Positions 1 to 5,053 of a stretch of 7,048 nt of DNA are shown here, piece by piece. Below the pieces are notes generated by a model. That model was not told the DNA's origin and searched no databases. It saw only the letters and a program-made list of their open reading frames with translations. Position numbers and translations under genes: made by a program. Source of the stretch: Oscillospiraceae bacterium. Lineage in GTDB: Bacteria > Bacillota > Clostridia > Oscillospirales > QAMX01. The stretch is taken from assembly GCA_902772625.1 (NCBI GenBank), contig CACYBP010000292.1:1-7048 (forward strand), read 5' to 3'. Every line of letters begins with the position of its first letter. Position 1 is the first letter of the stretch.

Positions 1-417
1 ACGGTCTCCCTCGGAGAAGAAATCAGCGAATACCGCTTTTCCCTCCGGGCGGACGGGGACGGGGTCTTCCTCACGGTGCTGGAGCCCGAGGCGCTTTCAG
101 GTCTTTCGGCCCGGGTGACCGGAGACGACCTCTCGCTTTCCTACGACGGGATCCTGTTCGCGGGCGAAACGCCCGAGGGGCTGGAAATCTCTCCCCTGAC
201 CCTGATCCCCGGCGCGCTGGAGGCCCTCCGGAACGGGATCCTCACGGCGTCCCGCTTTTCAGGGAAGGAGCTTTTCGCCGATTTCACCCGTTACCGGGGG
301 GAGGACGCCCTGACCTACCGCTTTACCTTTCACCGGGATGAAGGCACGGTCGCCTCGGTCCAGGTGTTTCACGAGGACCGGGAGATCGCCTCTATCCTGT
401 TTTTCCCCGCTCTATAA
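1..417 (+). CDS. 3' end of a probable YdcC/GerS-like (LolA-fold) sporulation lipoprotein, 5' truncated
   Basis: The reading frame is open from base 1 and ends at TAA 415-417, so 138 residues of a C-terminal part are visible; the start and any signal peptide lie outside the window. Visible pattern: alternating beta strands, a segment LTVLEPEALSGLSARV followed by an SYDGILF strand, then ISPLTLIP and a helix ALEALRNGIL, ending with a final strand IASILFF. This layout (strand, 'EP..L.GL', 'DG', 'SPL..LP' plus helix) resembles LolA-fold lipoproteins of spore-forming Bacillota such as YdcC and GerS. The family call leans on context: in Bacillus subtilis ydcC precedes an alanine racemase gene, and in Clostridioides difficile gerS is co-transcribed with alr2. 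Here an alr gene starts only 21 nt (or 12 nt) downstream, implying one operon. GerS is needed for cortex-related spore germination; whether this protein shares that role is inference. A generic secreted protein is the alternative. Confidence 0.6.
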   Translation, partial: TVSLGEEISEYRFSLRADGDGVFLTVLEPEALSGLSARVTGDDLSLSYDGILFAGETPEGLEISPLTLIPGALEALRNGILTASRFSGKELFADFTRYRGEDALTYRFTFHRDEGTVASVQVFHEDREIASILFFPAL

Positions 418-438
418 CCGAAGAAAGGCATGAACGCT

Positions 439-1638
439 ATGCATTATCTGAAAAGAACCTGGGCCGAGATCGATCTCGACGCCGTGGAACAAAATCTTCT
501 CGCCATCCGGAACGCGGCGGGCGGCAAACGGATCATCGCCGTGATCAAGGCCGACGCCTACGGCCACGGCGCCTCCACCATCGCCCGGCTTTATAACCGG
601 CTCGGCGTCAACGCCTTCGCGGTCTCCAACATCGACGAAGCGAGGGTCTTGCGCGTGGACGAGGTCAAGGGCGATATCCTGATCCTCGGATACACGCCCC
701 CGGAGTTCGCCTTCGAGCTCTTTGAAAACAGCATCACCCAGGCCGTCACCGACGCCACTTACGCCGCGCGCCTGTCCGAAAACGCCTGCCGGGCGGGGGT
801 GCGGATCCCGGTGCACGTCAAGATCGATTCCGGCATGTCCCGGCTCGGGATCGTGGTGCGGGATGAAGAAGACCTTCCGCGCGCCGTGGAGGAGATCCAG
901 AAGATCGCCTCTCTCCCCGGGCTTTCCATCACCGGCGTCTTCACGCATTTCTCTTCGGCAGACGGCTCCACCGAGCCGGGAAGCGCCGACCGCGTCTTCA
1001 CCGAGCGGCAGTTCCGGCTGTTCACCGCCGCCGTGGAGGCGGCCGAGGCCGCGGGGGTCCCCATGGGGACCCGGCATTGCTCCAACAGCGCCGCCATCAT
1101 CAATTACCCCGAATTCTCTCTGGACGCGGTGCGCCCCGGGGTGATCCTTTACGGATATTACCCCGACAGCCGTGAAGCGAGTCCCATGCGCGAAAAGCTT
1201 TCCCTCACCCCGGCCATGACCCTGAAGACCGCGGTGTCCCAGGTGAAGATCCTGCCCGCCGGCTCGGAGGTCAGCTACGGCCGCGAGTTTCTGGCGAAGG
1301 AGCCGGTGAAATCCGCCGTGGTCTCCATCGGATATGCCGACGGATACGTCCGGAAAAACGCCTCCGGCGGTGAAATGACGGTGAACGGCCGTCCGGCAAA
1401 GGTCCTGGGCCGCATCTGCATGGATATGTGCATGCTGGACGTCACCGGCCGCGACGACGTGAAGGAGGGCGACGAGGTGGTGGTCTTCGGCAAGGGCGGG
1501 CAGAGTCTGGAGCGCGCGGCCCTGACCTCCGGCACCATCAACTACGAATTGACCTGCCTGATCGGCAAGCGCGTCCCCCGGGTCTTCATCAAAAACGGCG
1601 AGACCCAGCACACGCAGAATCTCTTTCTGCATCTCTGA
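439..1638 (+). CDS. alr: Alanine racemase (PLP-dependent)
   Basis: Interconverts L- and D-alanine in the cytoplasm, supplying D-Ala for peptidoglycan; in spore formers some copies also limit L-Ala-triggered germination. Fold-type III PLP enzyme: N-terminal TIM barrel, then a beta domain. Numbered from ATG 439, the PLP lysine is K37 in AVIKADAYGHG, the probable carbamylated lysine is K128 in VKIDSGMSRLG, and the second catalytic base is Y280 in SYGREF. The substrate-contact motif GRICMD and the C-terminal ELTCLIGKRVPRVF signature are present. Length is 399 residues, slightly above the usual 370-390. Start choice: an in-frame ATG at 430 has its AAAGG ribosome site only one base away, while ATG 439 lies 10 nt from the same GAAAGG (423-428), so 439 is preferred; the alternative would add three residues. 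It follows the YdcC/GerS-like gene closely, probably in one transcript, and is closed by a terminator. All key residues are intact. Confidence 0.97.
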   Translation: MHYLKRTWAEIDLDAVEQNLLAIRNAAGGKRIIAVIKADAYGHGASTIARLYNRLGVNAFAVSNIDEARVLRVDEVKGDILILGYTPPEFAFELFENSITQAVTDATYAARLSENACRAGVRIPVHVKIDSGMSRLGIVVRDEEDLPRAVEEIQKIASLPGLSITGVFTHFSSADGSTEPGSADRVFTERQFRLFTAAVEAAEAAGVPMGTRHCSNSAAIINYPEFSLDAVRPGVILYGYYPDSREASPMREKLSLTPAMTLKTAVSQVKILPAGSEVSYGREFLAKEPVKSAVVSIGYADGYVRKNASGGEMTVNGRPAKVLGRICMDMCMLDVTGRDDVKEGDEVVVFGKGGQSLERAALTSGTINYELTCLIGKRVPRVFIKNGETQHTQNLFLHL

Positions 1639-1681
1639 TCCTCCTCCGGCGCTTTCTTCAGAAGTCGGCCGCCGCATCAGC

Positions 1682-1717
1682 CGCCGCCCGCGGAGTTTCC
1701 GCCGGGCGGCGTTTTTT
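1682..1717 (+). terminator. Intrinsic terminator of the alr operon
   Basis: The left arm CGCCGCCCG (1682-1690) pairs perfectly with CGGGCGGCG (1703-1711). Further GG/CC pairing across a one-base bulge closes a 5-nt loop AGTTT. Six T follow at once (1712-1717). It lies 43 nt after the alr stop, so it ends the upstream operon. Confidence 0.93.
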
Positions 1718-1719
1718 CT

Positions 1720-1748
1720 GCATACTTTTCCGGAAACGGCGCATAGTA
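1720..1748 (+). promoter_or_regulatory. Possible forespore (sigma-G-like) promoter for the small gene
   Basis: GCATA (1720-1724) and CATAGTA (1742-1748) are separated by 17 nt. This resembles the Bacillus sigma-G pattern (GHATR at -35, CATWHTA at -10), with one mismatch in the -10 element. No good sigma-A pair was found between the alr terminator and the small gene. Weak point: the predicted transcription start falls near 1754-1756, so the mRNA would begin almost inside the Shine-Dalgarno sequence. Confidence 0.3.
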
Positions 1749-1753
1749 AAGGC

Positions 1754-1764
1754 AGGAGGTGATC
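1754..1764 (+). promoter_or_regulatory. Very strong Shine-Dalgarno sequence that decides a TTG start
   Basis: AGGAGGTGATC matches 11 consecutive bases of the complement of the 16S rRNA 3' end. The in-frame GTG at 1759-1761 lies inside this site and cannot be its own start. The TTG at 1768, eight bases after AGGAGG, is correctly placed. Confidence 0.85.
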
Positions 1765-1767
1765 CCT

Positions 1768-1947
1768 TTGTCCCGAAAAAAGAAAAAAGAGCCCTCGCTT
1801 TCCCCGGGACCCGAGATGCGCGTAGACCCCGAGAACCGCGTCGCGCCTCTCTTCGATCCCGCCGGGATCTCCAAGGCCGAGCCGCCCTCCCGGAAGAAGA
1901 TGGGGGTGCGGGTGCTGGACGACGCCCCCGAGGAGCACCAGATGTAA
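1768..1947 (+). CDS. Small basic, proline-rich protein of unknown function (59 residues)
   Basis: I do not recognise a family. With the TTG start the product is 59 residues. It begins MSRKKKKE, a lysine/arginine cluster, has a second basic patch SRKKMGVRV near residues 41-49 and an acidic end DDAPEEHQM. It holds nine prolines, no cysteine, and no membrane segment or signal peptide. Such composition suggests a small, largely disordered cytoplasmic protein that could bind nucleic acid or an acidic partner; this is inference. Evidence that it is a gene: an 11-nt Shine-Dalgarno match with good spacing, its own space between two terminators, and a stop 9 bases before a strong hairpin. It is not co-transcribed with alr unless the alr terminator is read through. 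Conservation across related genomes would settle whether it is real and where it starts. Confidence 0.72.
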   Translation: MSRKKKKEPSLSPGPEMRVDPENRVAPLFDPAGISKAEPPSRKKMGVRVLDDAPEEHQM

Positions 1948-1956
1948 AGGCGAAAA

Positions 1957-2000
1957 AGCTCCGCCGCGCGGATTTCCCGCGCGGCGGAGCTCTGTCTTTT
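1957..2000. terminator. Bidirectional intrinsic terminator between convergent genes
   Basis: A perfect 15-bp inverted repeat (arms 1957-1971 and 1977-1991) closes a 5-nt loop. On the plus strand T-rich sequence follows (CTGTCTTTTCTTTT). On the minus strand the stem is followed by TTTTCGCCTTT. It sits 9 nt after the small gene's stop and 29 nt beyond the minus-strand gene's stop, so it can serve both. Confidence 0.88.
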
Positions 2001-2020
2001 CTTTTCCTGAAAAGGCCGTC

Positions 2021-2746
2021 TCAGGCCCTTCTCCCCTCCAGGCGCGCAAGCTTTCCCGAAACGGTTTCCAGATCCCGGGGATCGTCCACTTCGCTGCAGA
2101 GCATATTCCCCACGTCCAGCGGACGAAGTTCCATCCGGTCCGAAACCTCGTTCAGGGCCTTTTCGGCGTAAACGCGGTCGTTCCCGGCCTCCACGAATTC
2201 CCGGATCCTTTGAAGCCAGATGAAAAGGTCTCTTTCGGTCAGACGGTAAAGGGGCTGGGCCGCCACGGCGTTAAGAAAGAATTCCACCCCGACCTTCCGG
2301 ATCCGGCCGTTCTCCACCACCGCCTTGAAATCCTTTTCGGGCAGCGGAACGCTTTTCGACACGGTCATCAGGCTTCCGCCTGTCTCCAGGACCAGGGAAA
2401 GCACCCGCGGCTCGAACACCAGATCGCCGTGAAGAAGCAGGATATCCCCCGAAAGAAAGTCCCGGGCGTAATCGATGCTGGCGATATAATTGGTTTCGGC
2501 ATAGCGCGGGTTTTTTACGAAGGTCAGTTTCATCCCCGTGCCGAGACCGCGCGCGTATTCCCGGAGGACCGGGTCGAAAAGGCCGGTGGTGATCACCGCC
2601 TCGTCGATCCCGGCCTTTTCCAGAAGCGTAAGCTGGCGGGACAGGATGCTTTCGGTGGGAGAGATATCGGTCATGCATTTGGGATGCTCTTTGGTCAGGA
2701 CGCCCATCCGGGTCCCCAGTCCCGAATTCAGGATCAAGGCTTTCAT
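2021..2746 (-). CDS. Nucleotidyltransferase resembling phosphocholine/sugar-phosphate cytidylyltransferases (LicC-like)
   Basis: A 241-residue single-domain NTP_transferase (GT-A-like Rossmann) protein. It probably couples CTP or another NTP to a phosphorylated headgroup or sugar, giving an activated precursor for surface polymers or lipids in the cytoplasm. Seen in sequence: the glycine-rich nucleotide loop at residues 5-13 as ILNSGLGTRM instead of the classic LAAGxGTR; HPKCM at 21-25 in the place of the KPM segment; NPRYAETNYIAS at 79-90, close to the NP.Y..TN.I.S segment of LicC-type enzymes; the metal-binding HGD at 106-108; and EVDDPRDLE at 219-227, the usual C-terminal metal/EID.P.DL motif. 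Start ATG at 2746 (minus strand) has AGAGGA about 7 nt upstream. Length fits the family (about 230-250). No lic, tag or phosphonate genes adjoin, so the substrate is open: phosphocholine, 2-aminoethylphosphonate or a sugar phosphate. It has its own promoter in the divergent region. Confidence 0.88.
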   Translation of the reverse strand: MKALILNSGLGTRMGVLTKEHPKCMTDISPTESILSRQLTLLEKAGIDEAVITTGLFDPVLREYARGLGTGMKLTFVKNPRYAETNYIASIDYARDFLSGDILLLHGDLVFEPRVLSLVLETGGSLMTVSKSVPLPEKDFKAVVENGRIRKVGVEFFLNAVAAQPLYRLTERDLFIWLQRIREFVEAGNDRVYAEKALNEVSDRMELRPLDVGNMLCSEVDDPRDLETVSGKLARLEGRRA

Positions 2747-2806
2747 TTTTTCATCCTCTTTTCGTTTTCGGCGCAAAGCGCGCTTTCCCCGTGTCAAAAC
2801 GCCTTT

Positions 2807-2812
2807 TATTAT
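2807..2812 (+). promoter_or_regulatory. Possible -10 element for the lipoprotein gene, overlapping the opposite promoter
   Basis: TATTAT (5 of 6 consensus) on the plus strand overlaps the minus-strand TATAAT almost completely. The matching -35 (TTTCCC, 2784-2789, 17-nt spacing) is weak. It is the only AT-rich stretch in the intergenic region, which is why it is the best candidate. A start near 2819 would give a leader of about 114 nt. Confidence 0.4.
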
Positions 2813-2836
2813 ACAGGATCCCGCGGGATTTCGCAA
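2808..2836 (-). promoter_or_regulatory. Sigma-A-type promoter for the nucleotidyltransferase gene
   Basis: On the minus strand: -35 TTGCGA (2836-2831), 17-nt spacer, -10 TATAAT (2813-2808, perfect consensus). The start codon lies about 61 nt further on, giving a leader of roughly 55 nt with a good ribosome site. Confidence 0.75.
2818..2829. promoter_or_regulatory. 12-bp perfect palindrome in the divergent promoter (operator candidate)
   Basis: ATCCCGCGGGAT is self-complementary over all 12 bases. It lies inside the spacer of the minus-strand promoter and at the expected start of the plus-strand transcript, so a dimeric regulator bound here could affect both genes. GC-rich palindromes occur by chance in this genome (CCCCGCGGGG lies inside the lipoprotein gene at 3000), so support is limited. 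Confidence 0.3.
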
Positions 2837-2843
2837 GACTCCA

Positions 2844-2926
2844 CCGCCTCTTTCGGCGCTTTTTTCGCCCGGAGGCGGGAACTTTGCGCCGCCTCCTCCG
2901 TCAAAATCCGTAGTACACGACGGAGG
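2844..2926 (+). promoter_or_regulatory. Leader with competing hairpins, one covering the Shine-Dalgarno site
   Basis: Three pairings are possible in the leader of the lipoprotein gene. A: CCGCCTC 2844-2850 with GAGGCGG 2872-2878. B: GGAGGCGG 2871-2878 with CCGCCTCC 2889-2896. C: CCTCCGTC 2895-2902 with GACGGAGG 2919-2926. C hides the ribosome site GGAGG (2922-2926). A and B exclude each other, and B and C share two bases. All arms are perfect by direct reading; a regulatory role is inference. Confidence 0.4.
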
Positions 2927-2932
2927 CAGTCT

Positions 2933-4765
2933 ATGAAACGTTTTTTTCTTCCCTGCGTTCTTCTCCTGATCCTTTTGTTTTCTTCCTGCTCGCTCCTTTC
3001 CCCGCGGGGCGTGGGCGAATCCGCTCCCGTGGCTGAAAACTCCGAAACCGCCGCGCCGGAGGAGCTTGAACCTCTGTCCCCGGGGCTTTACGAGCTTTTT
3101 CGCTTTGACAACAACGGCAAAGGCGAAAACTTCTCCTCTATGGCCGTGCACGGCGGCGAGGCCGTCGTGTACGCCTCCCGTTACGACCCGGCGGCGAAGG
3201 ACGGGAACGGCGAGGATTTTCTGGTCTTCATCGACATGGCGACCGGAAAGGTCTCCGACCGGGTCGTTCTGGAGCCCTGGCACGATCCCGAGCCCCGGCC
3301 CGAGACCGAGCCGGATCCGTGGAGCGAAGCGCCCGCGCTGTATTTTTCCCATCTCGCCATCGGGGAAAACGGCACGCTGGTGCTTTATAACCCCTACGAA
3401 AAGTGGGCGGCCCTTTATGACCGCGACGGGCGTCTTCAGGACATGATCCCCTACGGGCCGGTGAACGAGCCCTCAAGATACGACGGCAATTACCCCCTGC
3501 TCCCCCGCTATTCCTATACAGAAGAGGGCTTCGGCTTTTCCTCCTTCCCCGGAAGCGGGGAGCAGACGATCTCCGCCCTGTCCTTCGCGGACGACCCCGA
3601 CGCGGTCTGGCTTTTTGAAAGCGATTACGAGTCGGTGGCCGGAAGCAGGGGGCGCGAGATCGCCTGTATCCGCTACGGAGAGAACAGCGAGCCGATGTCC
3701 TGCCGGGTGTTCGATTTTGACGAAAAAACCGTGCGCGCCACGGTCACCCTTCCCGCGATCTTCGACGAAGGGAACGTCTCCTACACCAGCCGCGCCTTCC
3801 ATCTCGGCGACGGGTACGCCCTGCTCGCGGTGCAGGCCGTGCAGTATTTCGACGATCCGGTGGAGGCTCCGCCTATGGATGAGTCTCCGGAGAGCGAATC
3901 TTCTCCGGAGAGCGAAACGGAAATCGGAAGCGGAGAAGCACAGTCCGGCTGCGTCGAGGTTTTCTATCTCTGGCGCTTCGATGGGGAGTCCGAGGGCCCT
4001 CTGGACGCCAGCCGGGAAACCGCGTTCTCTCTTTATCAGAAAAACAAAGCCCTGAAGGACGAGTTCCTGAAGGAATACGAGATCACCCTGCATCTGGACG
4101 AGGCGCCGCCCGCCGATTATACCCCCTGGGACGACAGCAATCCCGAAGAGGACGCCGTCCCCAACAAATGCGTCACCGGGGTCTCGGAGCTTGAGCAATA
4201 CCGCCTGCTTCTTGCGCTCGGCCGCTTCCTCCGGAAGCTTCCCGCGGGCTTCACCCGCGAGATGTACACCGGTTACCCCTACGGGAGCGTCAATCACGAA
4301 AGCTTTGATATTTATATCGTGAAGGAGATCCCCGGCTCGGCGGCGGCCTTTGCCTCCGGCTTCACCGCCGAGGAATTCCTGATCTGCTTCGCCACCGACG
4401 AATTCTCCGAAAGTCACCTGCCCCACGAGTTCATGCACCTGATCGAGGTACGCATCCACGACCTCCGGGACGAAAAGGGCCGAAGCCTCTGGGATGAATG
4501 GGACAGCCTGAATCCCGAAGGGTATTCCTACGGCGAAGACGATTACCGGCCGGAATACTTCGTCACCTGGTACGCCACCACCGATCAGATGGAGGACCGG
4601 GCCGACGTCTTCATGACCATGTGGGAGCAGGCCGAAGCTTCTTCCGGAGAGGATCCCTATGCCGACGCTCCCGGCGTCCGGGCCAAAATGAAGGTCCTCA
4701 CCGACGCCATCCGGGAGGCTTATCCCAGCGTGGAAGCAATAGAAAAAGCTTTCTGGGAATCCTGA
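2933..4765 (+). CDS. Lipoprotein with beta-rich N-terminal region and C-terminal HExxH metallopeptidase-like domain
   Basis: A 610-residue protein probably anchored to the outer face of the cytoplasmic membrane. Residues 1-19 form a lipoprotein signal: MKR, a leucine-rich core, and a lipobox ending FSSC with the lipidated Cys at 19. A disordered acidic/proline linker follows to about 45. Residues ~45-350 are strand-rich, with recurring units (YELFRFDNNG, LVFIDMATGKV, LAIGENGTLVLYN, ALYDRDGRL) that suggest a beta-propeller-like fold. A Ser/Glu/Pro linker with two SPESE repeats sits at 318-329. The C-terminal half (~355-610) carries HEFMHLIE at 498-505: H498, E499 and H502 fit a zinc-peptidase HExxH motif. 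EDRADVF at 554-560, 56 residues after H498, could supply the third ligand (E554), as in gluzincin-like clostridial peptidases. The segment NKALKDEFLKEYEITLHL before it is typical of such domains. Start ATG 2933 has GGAGG 6 nt upstream. No substrate can be named; loss of peptidase activity cannot be excluded. Confidence 0.85.
   Translation: MKRFFLPCVLLLILLFSSCSLLSPRGVGESAPVAENSETAAPEELEPLSPGLYELFRFDNNGKGENFSSMAVHGGEAVVYASRYDPAAKDGNGEDFLVFIDMATGKVSDRVVLEPWHDPEPRPETEPDPWSEAPALYFSHLAIGENGTLVLYNPYEKWAALYDRDGRLQDMIPYGPVNEPSRYDGNYPLLPRYSYTEEGFGFSSFPGSGEQTISALSFADDPDAVWLFESDYESVAGSRGREIACIRYGENSEPMSCRVFDFDEKTVRATVTLPAIFDEGNVSYTSRAFHLGDGYALLAVQAVQYFDDPVEAPPMDESPESESSPESETEIGSGEAQSGCVEVFYLWRFDGESEGPLDASRETAFSLYQKNKALKDEFLKEYEITLHLDEAPPADYTPWDDSNPEEDAVPNKCVTGVSELEQYRLLLALGRFLRKLPAGFTREMYTGYPYGSVNHESFDIYIVKEIPGSAAAFASGFTAEEFLICFATDEFSESHLPHEFMHLIEVRIHDLRDEKGRSLWDEWDSLNPEGYSYGEDDYRPEYFVTWYATTDQMEDRADVFMTMWEQAEASSGEDPYADAPGVRAKMKVLTDAIREAYPSVEAIEKAFWES
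3884..3916 (+). repeat. Two-copy in-frame repeat, 18-nt period
   Basis: TCTCCGGAGAGCGAA occurs at 3884-3898 and again at 3902-3916. In frame it encodes SPESES then SPESET (residues 318-329 of the lipoprotein), inside a flexible acidic linker between the beta-rich and peptidase-like regions. Probably a slippage-derived linker expansion. Confidence 0.8.
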
Positions 4766-4778
4766 CGTCAGCTTATCC

Positions 4779-4819
4779 GCCCGGGGGAGGCGCTTCTTTC
4801 CGAAGCGTCTCCCCCGGGC
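4779..4819 (+). terminator. Long hairpin after the lipoprotein gene, probable terminator
   Basis: Arms 4779-4796 and 4802-4819 pair over 18 bp with one G-U pair and a 5-nt loop TTTCC. It starts 13 nt after the stop. The downstream tract (TTTCGCATACC) is poor in T, so termination may be partial or factor-assisted. Confidence 0.65.
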
Positions 4820-4939
4820 TTTCGCATACCTCAAGCCGGAAGCTTTGTTTCCCGCGGCATGCGTGTTTTCAGTAGGGTCCGGGGAACTGCCGCCGGTCCG
4901 GACGCGTCTCCGGATGCCGTTTCCCCCGGCAAATCCCGC
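4820..4939. other. Intergenic stretch without a recognisable gene
   Basis: The whole gap between the lipoprotein and GH36 genes is 288 nt. Apart from the hairpin at its start and the promoter/leader at its end, I see no convincing ORF with a ribosome site, no tRNA and no strong RNA structure. A short GTCCGG/CCGGAC pairing (4877-4882 with 4898-4903) is too weak to call. Confidence 0.5.
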
Positions 4940-4968
4940 TTGCGCGGAAAAGAGCCGTATGATAAAAT
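4940..4968 (+). promoter_or_regulatory. Candidate promoter for the GH36 gene
   Basis: TTGCGC (4940-4945) and TAAAAT (4963-4968) are separated by 17 nt. The -10 matches consensus at 5 of 6 positions, the -35 only at the TTG. An overlapping TATGAT at 4958 is an alternative -10. The leader would be about 80 nt and ends in AAAGGAG (4 bases of GGAG, 8 nt from ATG 5054). Confidence 0.5.
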
Positions 4969-5053
4969 AATCCCGCGGCAGGAACGCGGCAGATCCCCGC
5001 CGGGGAAGGTCTCCTTCCACGCCGCCGGAAAAAAAGATAAAGGAGCAGGAACT

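Noticed and set aside
412..2049. Minus-strand open frame of 545 codons opposite alr and the small gene
   Set aside because: It runs antisense to an unmistakable alanine racemase and through two terminators, has low-complexity Gly/His/Asp-rich composition, and is a by-product of GC-rich codon use.
1428..2171. Plus-strand open frame of 247 codons
   Set aside because: Out of frame with alr, crosses two strong terminators, and is Arg/Ala-rich without any motif.
2210..2932. Upstream extension of the lipoprotein frame
   Set aside because: It overlaps the nucleotidyltransferase gene antisense. The true start at 2933 has GGAGG and begins a clear lipoprotein signal peptide.
2747..3352. Upstream extension of the minus-strand nucleotidyltransferase frame
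   Set aside because: The conserved family N-terminus begins at ATG 2746 with a proper ribosome site, and the promoter lies inside the extension.
3884..3916. Tandem repeat as a CRISPR or regulatory repeat
   Set aside because: Only two 15-nt copies, in frame, encoding a linker; no spacers or array structure.
4850..4980. Repeated TCCCGCGGCA at 4850-4859 and 4971-4980, similar to the 2818-2829 palindrome
   Set aside because: Considered as shared operator sites, but CCGCGG-type words also occur in coding sequence here, so chance is a sufficient explanation.
3473..5020. Minus-strand open frame of 515 codons opposite the lipoprotein gene
   Set aside because: Antisense shadow: no family motif and biased composition, while the plus strand has a signal peptide, a ribosome site and an HExxH domain.
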